Assembly (NCBI GenBank): GCA_964515055.1
Contig: CAZEUG010000014.1
Span: forward strand, 1 to 50,384
Length of the DNA stretch: 50,384 bases
Reading direction: 5' to 3'
DNA from: QAMX01 sp964515055
GTDB lineage: Bacteria > Bacillota > Clostridia > Oscillospirales > QAMX01
The notes below the pieces were generated by a model. It was given only the letters and a program-made list of their open reading frames with translations. It was not told the origin of the DNA and ran no database searches. Position numbers and translations under genes: made by a program. How positions within the stretch are numbered: position 1 is the first letter of the stretch; each line of letters starts with the position of its first letter. Positions 9,000 to 18,357 of this stretch are shown here, one piece after another.

Positions 9000-10043
9000 T
9001 CATCTCTGAATCAGTCGGGCAATATCGTTATATGCTGTATAGACCATCAGCAGCATGAAAAAGAGCAGCCCTGCCAGATGGATATAATTTTCGTATTTCG
9101 GATTCAGGCGCTTCACGCCAAAAATGCGCAGCACAAGCTCCACCAGCAGGAAAAAGATGCGGCCGCCATCGAGCGCGGGGAGTGGGAGCAGATTCATGAC
9201 CGCCAGATTGATGGCGATGATTGCGACCAGTGACCACAGGACGCGGTATTGTCCGGTCTGCACGACGTCAGTCATGGCGGCGGTAATGCCGATGGCGCCG
9301 CTCAGCTCCTTTGTTTTGACGCGCCCCTTGAAGAGATCCACAAGGCTCATGCGGACGGTTCGGATATAGTCGGCAGAAACGGCGACGCCGTAGCGCAGCC
9401 GGGAAAGGACGTTGGCCTTTTCCGTGGCCATGTTGAAGCCATAGCGCAGCTGGGTGCTGCCTGCAAACGTGCGCGGCGTCAGCTCGACATCGCGCAGCGT
9501 GACCGTTTCACCGTTTCGGACAACGGTGATGGTATAGGGTTTTCCGGCGTACCGTTCCAGCAGGAAGGAAATATCATCGGCCGTATAGACGCGTTCGCCG
9601 TTGATTTTGGCGATGCAGTCGCCCGCGAGGACGCCGCCATTCGTTCCGCCCAGCTCAGCAGGGAAGCTCTCAACGGTCGTTGTGGTCAGGTACCGGTTCG
9701 GAATCAGGAGAATCAGGATCACAACCAGCCCAAAGAGGAAGTTCATGAAGGCACCGGCAAACAGGACGATAAACCGCGCCCAAAGCGGCTTGTTGCCGAA
9801 TGCGCGCGGTTCTTCGGAATCTTCGTCTTCGCCCTCCATCATGCAGGCACCGCCGATGGGAAAGGCGCGGAGGGAAAAATCGGTTTCGCCAATCTGAAAG
9901 CCAAAGAGGCGCGGCCCAAGACCGAGAGAGAAGCCGTTCACCTTGACGCCGACCGCTTTGGCCGCCAGGAAATGCCCCATCTCATGCACAAAAATCAAAG
10001 CGCCGAACAGCAGCACGGCGAGCAGAATCTGCAAAACTATCAT
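9000..10043 (-). CDS. rseP: RseP/RasP-type site-2 metalloprotease
   Basis: This intramembrane zinc protease cleaves single-pass membrane substrates such as anti-sigma factors and signal-peptide remnants. The 347-residue product has HEMGH (His20, Glu21, His24) in the first membrane helix, a central PDZ domain (about 115-200, with NGGVLAGDCIAKING), and the second zinc-site motif PLPALDGGRIFF in a C-terminal helix. The ATG at 10043 is preferred over 10052: AAAGGG lies nine bases before 10043 but abuts 10052. The frame extends further upstream to 10184 with residues that look like spacer. Gap to dxr is 85 bases. Confidence 0.94.
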   Translation of the reverse strand: MIVLQILLAVLLFGALIFVHEMGHFLAAKAVGVKVNGFSLGLGPRLFGFQIGETDFSLRAFPIGGACMMEGEDEDSEEPRAFGNKPLWARFIVLFAGAFMNFLFGLVVILILLIPNRYLTTTTVESFPAELGGTNGGVLAGDCIAKINGERVYTADDISFLLERYAGKPYTITVVRNGETVTLRDVELTPRTFAGSTQLRYGFNMATEKANVLSRLRYGVAVSADYIRTVRMSLVDLFKGRVKTKELSGAIGITAAMTDVVQTGQYRVLWSLVAIIAINLAVMNLLPLPALDGGRIFFLLVELVLRIFGVKRLNPKYENYIHLAGLLFFMLLMVYTAYNDIARLIQR

Positions 10044-10128
10044 GTGATTCATCCCTTTCAGAAGGCTTTTGGAGCGCAGCCGATGATGTGATCGTTTGGA
10101 GTCGGCTGTCTGTACGCAACAGCGAGCT

Positions 10129-11283
10129 TCAGCGCCGCAGTGCGAGGCGCTGCACCGTTTCTCTTGCCAGGTGATCTGCCTCAAAAACGGCAGACAGGTC
10201 TGTCAAGGCACCGGCGGGACACTCCGCCAGCGTTTCCTCGATCAGCTCCGTGATTTTCAAGAAGCCGATTCGCCCGGCCAGGAACATGGCCACGGCCTCT
10301 TCGTTGGCACCGTTCAGAATTGTCGGTGCGGTTCCGCCAGTGCGGAACGCCTGACGCGCCAGGCGGGTCGCCGGGAAGGTTTCTTCGTCCGGCGCTTCAA
10401 AGGTGAGGCTGGCCAGACGGTGAAAATCGAGGCGTTCCGCGCCAAAGTCGGCGCGTTGCCCCTCCGTCAGTGCATAGGCAATCGGCACGCGCATATCCGG
10501 GACGCCGAGCTGTGCCAGAACGGCACCGTCTTCGAATTCGACCATGGAATGCACGATGCTCTGCCGATGCACGAGAATCTCAATATCGCGTTCGTCCACA
10601 TCGAACAGCCAGGCCGCTTCGATCAGCTCCAGCCCTTTGTTGACCATCGTGGCCGAATCAATGGAGATTTTGGCACCCATCTGCCAGTTGGGGTGCGCCA
10701 GCGCTTCCTGAACGGTGACGTTTCGGAGAGCGCTGCGTGTCCGGCCAAAAAAAGGGCCGCCGGACGCGGTGAGCAGGATGCGCTTTTTTGCGTTGGGCTG
10801 TCCGCGCAGGCACTGATGAATGGCAGAATGCTCCGAATCGACCGGCAGCAGGCGGACGTGATGGCGTTTGGCCGCCGCCGTGACGAGTGCGCCGCCGCAC
10901 ACCAGCGACTCCTTGTTGGCCAGCGCGATGTCATGTCCGGCTTCCATTGCGGCCAGACATGGCCGAAGCCCGGCAATCCCGACCATGGCACAGACGGTCT
11001 GATCGGCGTCATACCGGGCAGCCTCCAGCACGCCTTCCTCGCCGCCGCCGACGCGGATATCCGTATCGGCCAGGCGCAGGCGCAGCTCACCGGCGGCCGA
11101 TTCATTGCGCATGGCGACAAACGCCGGATGGAATTGCCGTGCCGCCGTCTCCATCAGATCGACGCGGGTGTCGGCCGCCATGGCAGAGATGCCGATGCCG
11201 AGCCGGGCGGCGATGTCCAGCGTTTGCCGGCCAATCGAGCCGGTGGCTCCGAGCAGGCTGATGGTGTTTTGTCCGTTTGTCAT
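10129..11283 (-). CDS. dxr: 1-deoxy-D-xylulose-5-phosphate reductoisomerase
   Basis: Dxr converts DXP to 2-C-methylerythritol 4-phosphate with NADPH, the first committed step of the MEP pathway. The 384-residue protein starts with the nucleotide-binding LLGATGSIGRQTLD. It also has NKESLVCGG, the substrate-binding PVDSEHSAIHQCL and KISIDSATMVNKGLELIEA containing the metal/substrate-binding residues. Length is typical. The ATG at 11283 follows AAAGGAG. It lies 30 bases after cdsA in the conserved uppS-cdsA-dxr-rseP order. Confidence 0.96.
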   Translation of the reverse strand: MTNGQNTISLLGATGSIGRQTLDIAARLGIGISAMAADTRVDLMETAARQFHPAFVAMRNESAAGELRLRLADTDIRVGGGEEGVLEAARYDADQTVCAMVGIAGLRPCLAAMEAGHDIALANKESLVCGGALVTAAAKRHHVRLLPVDSEHSAIHQCLRGQPNAKKRILLTASGGPFFGRTRSALRNVTVQEALAHPNWQMGAKISIDSATMVNKGLELIEAAWLFDVDERDIEILVHRQSIVHSMVEFEDGAVLAQLGVPDMRVPIAYALTEGQRADFGAERLDFHRLASLTFEAPDEETFPATRLARQAFRTGGTAPTILNGANEEAVAMFLAGRIGFLKITELIEETLAECPAGALTDLSAVFEADHLARETVQRLALRR

Positions 11284-11313
11284 AGGGACTCCTTTCGGAA
11301 ACGTGCGATGCGC

Positions 11314-12129
11314 TCAGCGGAGAATGGACGGCAGCAGCGTCAGCAGCACAGCCGTGACCGGTGTGGTCAGGAAAATGCTGTCGAACCGGTCGAGCACGCC
11401 GCCGTGCCCCGGAAACAGCTTGCCGTAGTCCTTGATGCCGACTTCGCGCTTGATGTAGGAAAAAATCAGATCGCCGAGCTGTCCGGCTGCACTGCCGACG
11501 GCGCAGACTGCTGCAAGCACCGCATAGTTGACAGAGAACTCAAAGCCGTACACCATGACCAGCGCATACACGGCACCGCCGATGAGCGAACCGAGGACGC
11601 CGCCAATCGCGCCCTCAACGGATTTCTTCGGGCTGATGTTCGGGCAGAGCTTGTGGCGGCCAAAGAAGGAACCGATGAAATAGGCACCGGTATCCGACAT
11701 CCAGGCGGCCAGGAACGGCAGGATGATCAGGTATATGCCGTTTTCCGCGTTGCGGATGGTGATGGCCTGACCCAGAAACAGCGGAACCGCAAGCGCGGAA
11801 AAGAGCGACGCGGCCAATACCGGAAACGAGATCGTATGATGTGTATTCATGGCGATCAGGAAAAATGCAACCACCAGACCGGTACACAGTGCCACCCAGA
11901 CAGCCGGTTCGCACGCAAAATACAGCAGGAACGGGACGGCGGCGGCAGACAGCGCGCAAATGGCGAGCATGAGCCGGTTTTTGACAAATCCGGTTGTCCA
12001 GAGGAGTTCATGTTGCGCCAGCACACCGAGCAGCGCATACAGACACGGCAACGCCCATGTCGGGCAGAGAAATAAAATGGCCAGCATCAGCGGGACGCAG
12101 ACGACGCCGACTACAGTTCGAACCAGCAT
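11314..12129 (-). CDS. cdsA: Phosphatidate cytidylyltransferase (CDP-diglyceride synthase)
   Basis: CdsA makes CDP-diacylglycerol from phosphatidic acid and CTP at the membrane, the branch point to all phospholipids. The 271 residues are mostly hydrophobic helices, about seven to eight. The C-terminal family signature is present across IKREVGIKDYGKLFPGHGG followed by LDRFDS, with the metal-binding aspartates. Length is normal. The gene sits 48 bases after uppS in the standard Firmicute order. Confidence 0.95.
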   Translation of the reverse strand: MLVRTVVGVVCVPLMLAILFLCPTWALPCLYALLGVLAQHELLWTTGFVKNRLMLAICALSAAAVPFLLYFACEPAVWVALCTGLVVAFFLIAMNTHHTISFPVLAASLFSALAVPLFLGQAITIRNAENGIYLIILPFLAAWMSDTGAYFIGSFFGRHKLCPNISPKKSVEGAIGGVLGSLIGGAVYALVMVYGFEFSVNYAVLAAVCAVGSAAGQLGDLIFSYIKREVGIKDYGKLFPGHGGVLDRFDSIFLTTPVTAVLLTLLPSILR

Positions 12130-12177
12130 AAAAAACCTCTTTCCTGTTTCAGTAGAAACCGGCTCTGTGCGCCGGGC

Positions 12178-12921
12178 TTATTCCGCACGGCCAAAGCGGC
12201 GTTTGCGCCCGGCAAACCAGGCGATGGCGCGATCCAGCTCTCCGGCGTCGAAATCCGGCCAGAGCGTATCGGTGAAATACAGCTCCGCGTATGCAGATTG
12301 CCAGAGCAAAAAGTTGGAAATTCGCATTTCTCCGCCCGTGCGAATCAGTAAATCGGGGTCTGGAACATCTTTTGTGTACAGATAAGACGAAAACGCTCGT
12401 TCATCCAGTTCATCCGGCTTGGCCTGCCCGGCTGCGCACTGCGCGGCGAAGGCACGTGCAGCATCGACCACATCGGCGCGGCCGCCGTAATTGATGCAGA
12501 CATTGACGATGATTCCCGTCTGTTCAGCGGAGATGCGGTTGATTCGGTCGATTTTCTCCAGAATATCAGCCGGAAGTGCATCGAGCCGTCCCAAAAATCG
12601 CAGACGTGCATTTTTCTGCGCCAGTTTTTCGCAGGATTCATCGAGATAGCGGCGCAGAAGGTTCAGAATTCCGTCCACCTCGTCCTGTGGGCGATTCCAG
12701 TTTTCGGTTGAAAATGCAAAGACGCTGAGCGCCTCAACACCCAGCTCCCCGCAGTATTCGCTGATTTCGCGGAAACGCTCCGCTCCGGCGGAATGTCCGA
12801 ACCGGCGCGGCATCCCGCGCCGGTTCGCCCAACGGCCATTTCCGTCCATAATGATGGCGATATGGCGCGGGAATTTCTCCTTGGGCGGGAGAACGACCCG
12901 GCGCCGGCCAAACAGCTTCAT
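12178..12921 (-). CDS. uppS: Isoprenyl transferase (undecaprenyl diphosphate synthase)
   Basis: UppS condenses eight isopentenyl diphosphates onto farnesyl diphosphate to give the C55 carrier for peptidoglycan and wall polymers. The 247-residue protein has the cis-prenyltransferase motifs in order: IAIIMDGNGRWANRRG with the catalytic Asp, FAFSTENWNRP, NYGGRADVVDAA, and near the C-terminus DLLIRTGGEMRISNFLLWQ and FTDTLWPDF. Its ATG overlaps the frr stop as TGATG, so the two genes are probably coupled in translation. Confidence 0.96.
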   Translation of the reverse strand: MKLFGRRRVVLPPKEKFPRHIAIIMDGNGRWANRRGMPRRFGHSAGAERFREISEYCGELGVEALSVFAFSTENWNRPQDEVDGILNLLRRYLDESCEKLAQKNARLRFLGRLDALPADILEKIDRINRISAEQTGIIVNVCINYGGRADVVDAARAFAAQCAAGQAKPDELDERAFSSYLYTKDVPDPDLLIRTGGEMRISNFLLWQSAYAELYFTDTLWPDFDAGELDRAIAWFAGRKRRFGRAE

Positions 12922-13475
12922 CAGACTTCCAGAATTTCCTTTTCCTTCGCATCGCAGATTTTGTCAACTTCCTTGATGTACTTGTCAACCATCTCTGTGA
13001 TGTCTTTTTCGATGATTTTCAGATCATCTTCCGTGATTTCGCTCTTTTTCTTCTGCGCTTTGTAACCGTCCAGCGCATCGCGGCGCAGACCGCGGATGGA
13101 CACCTTGCCCTCTTCTCCGTACTTTTTGACGTTTTTCGCCAGGTCACGGCGGCGTTCCTCCGTGAGCGGCGGGAAGGTCAGGCGCAGGGACTTGCCGTCA
13201 TTGACCGGGTTGATGCCGACATCGGACTGCTGGATGGCTTTTTCTGCGGCGCGGAGCACCTGCGGATCCCACGGGGTAATCTGCAGCGTGCGCGGTTCCG
13301 GTGTGCTGATTGCGGCGACCTGGCCGATCGGGGTCGCGGAGCCGTAATAGTCCACCATCACCTTGTCCAGGACGGCTGCCGATGCGCGTCCGGCGCGGAT
13401 GGAGGCAAGCTCACGTGCCAGCGCGTCAATGCGCTGCTTCATTTTTGCTTCCAGTTCGGGATACGAGTTTTTCAT
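12921..13475 (-). CDS. frr: Ribosome recycling factor
   Basis: RRF works with EF-G to split post-termination ribosomes. The 184-residue product has normal family length. It shows the family pattern LASIRAGRASAAVLDKVMVDYYG near the N-terminus, PLTEERRRDLAKNVKKYGEE in the middle and a helical C-terminus that completes the three-helix arm. The ATG at 13475 follows CAGGAGG. It lies between pyrH and uppS, as in Bacillus. Confidence 0.97.
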   Translation of the reverse strand: MKNSYPELEAKMKQRIDALARELASIRAGRASAAVLDKVMVDYYGSATPIGQVAAISTPEPRTLQITPWDPQVLRAAEKAIQQSDVGINPVNDGKSLRLTFPPLTEERRRDLAKNVKKYGEEGKVSIRGLRRDALDGYKAQKKKSEITEDDLKIIEKDITEMVDKYIKEVDKICDAKEKEILEV

Positions 13476-13539
13476 GATGAAACCTCCTGAAAATCATTTT
13501 CTTTGTTGCTATTTTTCGATCTTTGTGAAAGGGATGCTT

Positions 13540-14262
13540 TTACTTGTGAATCATGGTGCCGATCTTTTCGCCCTTGATGGCGCGGACGATGTTCATCGGG
13601 TCCTCCAGCGCGAACAGCAGCACCGGAATCTCGTTGTCCATGGAGAGGGACGTGGCGGTGGAATCGAGCGCAGCCAGGCCGCGGTTCAGGATTTCGTGGT
13701 AGGTCAGCTCATCGAACTTCACGGCATCCGGGTTCTTGCGCGGGTCGCTGTCATAGATGCCATCGACGTTTTTGGCCATCATGATGATTTCCGCGTTGAT
13801 CTCTGCACCGCGCAGCACGGCCACCGTGTCGGTGGAGAAGTACGGGCTGCCCATTCCGCAGCCGAAGATGACCACGCGCCCCTTTTCCAGATGGCGCACC
13901 GCGCGCAGGCGGATGTACGGCTCAGCGATGGCGCGCATCTCAATGGCGGTCTGCACGCGAACCGGCACGCCGCGCTTTTCGAACGCATCGGCCAGCGCCA
14001 GGCTGTTCATCGTTGTGGCCAGCATTCCCATATGGTCGGCGCGTGTGCGCTCCATACCGACGCCGTTCTTTGCACCGCGCCAGAAGTTGCCGCCGCCAAC
14101 AACGATGCCGATTTCGCAGCCGAGCTTCGTCGCCTCGGTTATGGCGTCAACGACTCGATCAATGACTTTGTGGTTCAGGCCGAAGCCGTCTTCTCCGGCC
14201 AGCGCTTCCCCGCTGATTTTAATCAGGACGCGTTTATATTGGATGTCGCTCAAAGGTACCAT
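13540..14262 (-). CDS. pyrH: UMP kinase
   Basis: PyrH phosphorylates UMP to UDP and is a hexameric amino-acid-kinase-fold enzyme. The 240-residue sequence shows YKRVLIKISGEALAG, the glycine-rich IGIVVGGGNFWRG, and VVIFGCGMGSPYFSTDTVAVLRG in the nucleotide-binding half. It is the first gene of the operon here; rpsB and tsf, which precede it in many Firmicutes, are not upstream. Start: ATG 14262 directly abuts GCGGAG, while an in-frame TTG at 14253 would sit at ideal spacing from it, so the true start may be three codons later. A weak TACAAT at 14319-14314 may be the operon's -10 element. Confidence 0.96.
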   Translation of the reverse strand: MVPLSDIQYKRVLIKISGEALAGEDGFGLNHKVIDRVVDAITEATKLGCEIGIVVGGGNFWRGAKNGVGMERTRADHMGMLATTMNSLALADAFEKRGVPVRVQTAIEMRAIAEPYIRLRAVRHLEKGRVVIFGCGMGSPYFSTDTVAVLRGAEINAEIIMMAKNVDGIYDSDPRKNPDAVKFDELTYHEILNRGLAALDSTATSLSMDNEIPVLLFALEDPMNIVRAIKGEKIGTMIHK

Positions 14263-14373
14263 CTCCGCTTTCTGTTTTGGGCGCCGTCTGCATGGGAGCG
14301 CCGTCTATTTTTTATTGTAATACAAATCCGGCCATTTGCATAGCCCTTTTTGTAAATTTTTCAGATGCAACTG

Positions 14374-16398
14374 CTATGTTTCTGAAACCATCCGCAGGAA
14401 TTCCGCTTCGTCAATCACCGGGATGCCGAGCTGCTGCGCCTTGTCGAGCTTGCTGCCCGCCTCCGAACCGGCGAGGACAAACGAGGTCTTTTTCGAAACA
14501 GAGCCGCTGACCTTCCCACCGTGCCGTTCAATGATCACGGCGGCTTCATCGCGCTTCAGCGTCGGCAATGTTCCGGTTAGAACAAATGTTTTGCCTTGCA
14601 GTTCATCGCGCTGCTCGACCTCCGGCTCTGTCATATTGACACCGGCTTCCTTCAGTCGTGCAATCAGCCGCTGTGACGAGGGCTGTGCAAACCATTCCTG
14701 AATGCTCTGCGCGGTGATTTTGCCTACATCGGGGATTTCAGTCAGCTCCTCCACCGAGCACGTGGCAATCCGGTCGAGATGCTTCAGCGTCCGCGCAATG
14801 GTCACACCGGCTTTTTCGCCGACCTGGCGGATGCCGAGTGCGATCAGCAGCCGGGAAAGCGGCTGGCTGCGCGACGCGTCAATCGCACGGATGAGGTTTT
14901 CCGCCGACTTTTTGCCCATGCACTCCAGGCTGGCCACAGCTTCCGTCGTCAGGCTGTACAGATCGGCAGCCGAATGCACCAGACCGGCGTCAACCAGCTG
15001 CGAGACGATTGCCGGGCCGAGACCGTCGATATCCATGGCACCGCGGGACGCAAAATGCGTCAATCCGCGCAGCAGCTGGGCAGGGCAGTCGCACGAGACG
15101 CAGCGGTAGGCGGCTTCGCCCTCCTCCCGGACAACAGCACCACCGCAGACCGGGCATTGCTCAGGCATGGAAAAGCATCGCTCCTCACCGGTGCGCTTTT
15201 CGGGCAGGGAGGCCACAACCTCCGGGATGATTTCACCGGCTTTCCGCACGAGGATTCTGTCCCCGATGCGGAGGTCTTTGGCCGCCAGCAGATCGGCGTT
15301 GTGCAGTGTGGCGCGGGATACGACCGTTCCGGCCAGATGCACCGGGTCAAACACGGCGTTCGGCGTCAGTACACCGGTGCGGCCGACCTGAATGACGATA
15401 TCGCGCAGAGTCGTTTCCTTTTCCTCCGGCGGGAATTTATACGCAACCGCCCATTTGGGGACCTTGACGGTTTTGCCGAGCAGCTCCCGCTGGCGCAAAT
15501 TGTCCACCTTCAGGACAGCGCCGTCTGTCGCATAGCCGAATGTCCCACGGCTCTGACCGATGGCTTCGATCTCAGCGACGGCTTCGTCCGCCGAATGGCA
15601 GAGCCGATAGCCCTGTGTTACCGGGAAGCCCAGCGATTCGAGCCATTTCAGCGTGTCCGAGTGGGTCGCAAACGAGAAATCCTCCGCGTTTTGCAGGTTG
15701 AAGATGAAAATATCCAGACCTCGTGATGCGGCAACGGACGAATCGAGCTGTCGCAGCGAACCGGCAGCAGCGTTGCGTGGGTTGGCAAACGGCGGTTCGC
15801 CAGCCTCCTCCCGCCGCGCATTCAGTCGATTGAACCGCTGGTCGGACAGGTAGACCTCGCCGCGGACGACGAGCTTCGGAATGGAACGGTCAGGCAGCGT
15901 CAGCGGCAGGGAACGGATGGTTCGGATGTTTTCCGTTACATCCTCGCCAATGGCACCATCGCCGCGTGTTACACCTTCCGTCAGGACACCGTCCCGATAG
16001 GTGACCGCCACGCTCAGGCCGTCAAATTTGCGCTCCACGACATAAGCGACATCGTCAATCGCCTCGCGGACGCGTCGATCGAAAGCATACACCTCATCAA
16101 GAGAGAAAACATCGGCCAGACTTTGCATTTCATAGTCATGTGCGCGTGTTTCAAAGAAGGGCAGCACCTTGCCGCCGACACGCTGTGTCGGAGAGCCCGG
16201 ATCCGCAAATTCCGGGTGCGCGGCTTCCAATGCGCGGAGCTTCTGCATCAGCGCATCGTATTCGTAGTCGCTGATTTCGGGCGCATCAAAGGTATAGTAG
16301 AGTTCAGCGTGATGATTCAGAGTTTCTGTCAATTGACGCATTTCCTGCGCGACATCGCACGGTTCGTGAATCGTTTTCTGCTCGCTCATGCCCCTCAT
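14374..16398 (-). CDS. ligA: NAD-dependent DNA ligase
   Basis: LigA seals nicks in replication and repair using NAD+. The 674-residue protein has every domain: Ia (YYTFDAPEISDYEYD), the adenylation domain with catalytic Lys in ERKFDG, OB fold, the zinc finger with four Cys (CPVCGG and CVSCDCPAQ), helix-hairpin-helix repeats (ECMGKKSAENL, IPDVGKITAQSI) and a C-terminal BRCT domain (GKTFVLTGTLPTLKRDEA). Start choices are ATG 16413, 16398 and 16389; 16398 is used because GGAGG lies four to five bases before it. The gene is divergent from parA across the parS-bearing spacer. pcrA/uvrD, a common partner, is absent here. Confidence 0.97.
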   Translation of the reverse strand: MRGMSEQKTIHEPCDVAQEMRQLTETLNHHAELYYTFDAPEISDYEYDALMQKLRALEAAHPEFADPGSPTQRVGGKVLPFFETRAHDYEMQSLADVFSLDEVYAFDRRVREAIDDVAYVVERKFDGLSVAVTYRDGVLTEGVTRGDGAIGEDVTENIRTIRSLPLTLPDRSIPKLVVRGEVYLSDQRFNRLNARREEAGEPPFANPRNAAAGSLRQLDSSVAASRGLDIFIFNLQNAEDFSFATHSDTLKWLESLGFPVTQGYRLCHSADEAVAEIEAIGQSRGTFGYATDGAVLKVDNLRQRELLGKTVKVPKWAVAYKFPPEEKETTLRDIVIQVGRTGVLTPNAVFDPVHLAGTVVSRATLHNADLLAAKDLRIGDRILVRKAGEIIPEVVASLPEKRTGEERCFSMPEQCPVCGGAVVREEGEAAYRCVSCDCPAQLLRGLTHFASRGAMDIDGLGPAIVSQLVDAGLVHSAADLYSLTTEAVASLECMGKKSAENLIRAIDASRSQPLSRLLIALGIRQVGEKAGVTIARTLKHLDRIATCSVEELTEIPDVGKITAQSIQEWFAQPSSQRLIARLKEAGVNMTEPEVEQRDELQGKTFVLTGTLPTLKRDEAAVIIERHGGKVSGSVSKKTSFVLAGSEAGSKLDKAQQLGIPVIDEAEFLRMVSET

Positions 16399-16444
16399 TC
16401 TTCCTCCTGTCATTTTGCCTTTTCGGACTGCTATCCTATTGTCT

Positions 16445-16472
16445 ATTGTACCATATTTTTGCCCATATGAAA
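16445..16472 (-). promoter_or_regulatory. Probable ligA promoter
   Basis: On the minus strand an extended -10 (TGG then TACAAT, 16450-16445) is preceded after 16 bases by TTTCAT (16472-16467). The -35 is weak, but the -10 context is good. Confidence 0.55.
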
Positions 16473-16505
16473 AGAGGGGAGGCGTGAAAAATACGTCTTT
16501 CCGGA

Positions 16506-16521
16506 TGTTTCACGTGAAACA
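16506..16521. promoter_or_regulatory. parS: parS centromere site 1
   Basis: A perfect 16-bp palindrome TGTTTCACGTGAAACA, the canonical ParB/Spo0J nucleation site of Firmicutes, lies 148 bases upstream of parA. Confidence 0.95.
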
Positions 16522-16545
16522 TTTTGAACAGGCGGCTGTGTGCCG

Positions 16546-16561
16546 TGTTTCACGTGAAACA
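16546..16561. promoter_or_regulatory. parS: parS centromere site 2
   Basis: A second identical 16-bp site lies exactly 40 bases after the first, on the same side of the parA promoter. ParB loading here could also influence parA and ligA transcription. Confidence 0.95.
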
Positions 16562-16587
16562 TTTTCAGAGCAGCTTTCGGAAAACAC

Positions 16588-16615
16588 TTGAATTTGCGGC
16601 AGAATGTGCTATAAT
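16588..16615 (+). promoter_or_regulatory. parA-parB promoter
   Basis: TTGAAT (16588-16593), a 16-base spacer and an extended -10, TGC then TATAAT (16610-16615), lie about 54 bases upstream of parA. Confidence 0.8.
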
Positions 16616-16668
16616 ATAAAGGTAGAAACAAATGCAACTGCACAATTCACTTTTGAAAGGAGCGGACG

Positions 16669-17466
16669 ATGATACAGGAACATTCAGGTGCATGGATTGT
16701 CGCCGTCGCCAATCAGAAAGGCGGCGTCGGCAAAACAACGACCGCCGTCAATCTGTCCGCCGGGCTGACGTTAGCCGGATATCGGACGCTGCTCGTCGAT
16801 TTTGACCCACAGGGGAACGCTTCCTCCAGCTACGGTCTGAATAAACGCGACAGCGGCGTGAACATTTTTGACCTGTTGGACGGCTCCACCGATGCCGCAA
16901 CAGCCATCCACCACACCAAATACGGCGATTTGATTCCTTCCAGTCTCGATCTGGCCGGGAGTGAAATCACACTGGTCAACCGGGACCGCAGAGAATTTTG
17001 CCTGAAGGAGGCATTGGAGCCGCTGCGCGCCAGCTATGACGTGATCGTGATCGACTGCCCGCCGGGGCTCGGTTTGCTGATGATCAATGCGCTGACCGCA
17101 AGTGACGGCGTTCTGATTCCGCTGCAATGCGAATATTTCGCGCTGGAAGGGCTGTCCATGATGGTGGATACAATCCGTTCCATCCGCAAACGGATGAACC
17201 CGAAGCTGGAAATTGACGGATTCCTTTTCACAATGTTTGATGGGCGAACCAATCTGTCTGCTCAGGTGGTTCGCGAGGTCAAGAAATATTTTTCCGATAA
17301 GATTTACAAGACGGTCATTGCGCGCAACGTCCGTCTGAGCGAGGCGCCCAGTCACGGAAAGCCGGTTCAATTCTACGACAAGCATTCCAAGGGTGCCCAC
17401 GCCTACAACGATCTGGCGGCGGAATTTGCCGCAAAGCATCATTTGCGCGGAGCAAACGCCATGTAA
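16669..17466 (+). CDS. parA: Chromosome partitioning ATPase ParA/Soj
   Basis: ParA/Soj is a dimerising, DNA-binding ATPase that moves or positions ParB-parS complexes and modulates DnaA. The 265 residues show the deviant Walker A KGGVGKTTTAVNLS (about 18-31), switch I VDFDPQGNASSS, and Walker B VIVIDCPPGLGLL. There is no N-terminal helix-turn-helix, so it is the short chromosomal type. The ATG at 16669 follows AAAGGAG. parB begins 18 bases downstream, and the two parS sites lie in the upstream spacer, which makes a complete parABS locus. Confidence 0.96.
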   Translation: MIQEHSGAWIVAVANQKGGVGKTTTAVNLSAGLTLAGYRTLLVDFDPQGNASSSYGLNKRDSGVNIFDLLDGSTDAATAIHHTKYGDLIPSSLDLAGSEITLVNRDRREFCLKEALEPLRASYDVIVIDCPPGLGLLMINALTASDGVLIPLQCEYFALEGLSMMVDTIRSIRKRMNPKLEIDGFLFTMFDGRTNLSAQVVREVKKYFSDKIYKTVIARNVRLSEAPSHGKPVQFYDKHSKGAHAYNDLAAEFAAKHHLRGANAM

Positions 17467-17484
17467 GAGAGAATGGAGGAAATT

Positions 17485-18357
17485 ATGTCTAAATCTGCCG
17501 GACTTGGCCGCGGACTGGACGAGCTTTTCGGCGCACAGCCGGAGGAACCGTCAACAGGCCCGGTCACCATGCTGGATATCGATGTTCTGGAACCCAATCG
17601 CGATCAACCCCGCCGCTATTTTGATGAAGCGCGGCTGGCCTCCCTGGCAGACAGCATCGCACAGCACGGCGTGATCACCCCGTTGACCGTTCGAAAAATC
17701 GCGGACGGCCGCTATCGAATCATCGCAGGCGAACGGCGCTATCGCGCATCGCGGCGTGCCGGACTGACAGAGGTGCCGGTCATCGTACTGGATGCGGACG
17801 AGCTGCACGCCACCGAGCTGGCGCTGGTTGAAAACCTGCAACGCGCCGACCTGAACCCGATGGAAGAAGCGGAGGGCTACCGCTCTCTGATTGACCGGTT
17901 CGACCTCCGACAGGAGGATGTTGCGACGCGTGTCGGCCGCAGCCGGAGCGCCGTTGCCAACGCACTGCGACTTCTGGATTTGCCGGAAGCGATTGCGGAG
18001 CACGTGGTGGACGGCGACCTGTCTGCCGGTCACGCTCGGGCACTGCTCGCGCTGGACGATGCGAAAATCCAGGCAGAGGCCGCAGAACGCGTCATGGCGG
18101 AGGAATTGTCCGTTCGCCAGACCGAACAGCTGGTCAAACGAATCAAGGCGGCCAGGGAAGCCGCCGAGACGCCGCCGCAGCCCGGTCCGGTGCAGCCGGA
18201 CTATGTCGGAGAGCTCGCCCGTGAACTGTCCACGACACTGGGACGCAGCGTAAAAATTACCTCAAACAGCAAGAACAAAGGGCGGATTGTCCTCGATTAT
18301 TACAGTCTGGACGATCTGGACGAGCTTCTGAAGCTCCTGCGGGTGCATCAGGACTGA
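17485..18357 (+). CDS. parB: Chromosome partitioning protein ParB/Spo0J
   Basis: ParB binds parS, spreads by CTP-dependent clamping and loads SMC. The 290-residue product begins with the ParA-stimulating N-terminus (GLGRGLDELFG), followed by the CTPase domain (QPRRYFDEARLASLADSI, GERRYRASRRAGL), a helix-turn-helix (RQEDVATRVGRSRSAVANALRLL) and a C-terminal dimerisation domain. The ATG at 17485 is chosen over one four codons upstream because GGAGG lies five bases before it. It is co-transcribed with parA. Confidence 0.96.
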   Translation: MSKSAGLGRGLDELFGAQPEEPSTGPVTMLDIDVLEPNRDQPRRYFDEARLASLADSIAQHGVITPLTVRKIADGRYRIIAGERRYRASRRAGLTEVPVIVLDADELHATELALVENLQRADLNPMEEAEGYRSLIDRFDLRQEDVATRVGRSRSAVANALRLLDLPEAIAEHVVDGDLSAGHARALLALDDAKIQAEAAERVMAEELSVRQTEQLVKRIKAAREAAETPPQPGPVQPDYVGELARELSTTLGRSVKITSNSKNKGRIVLDYYSLDDLDELLKLLRVHQD

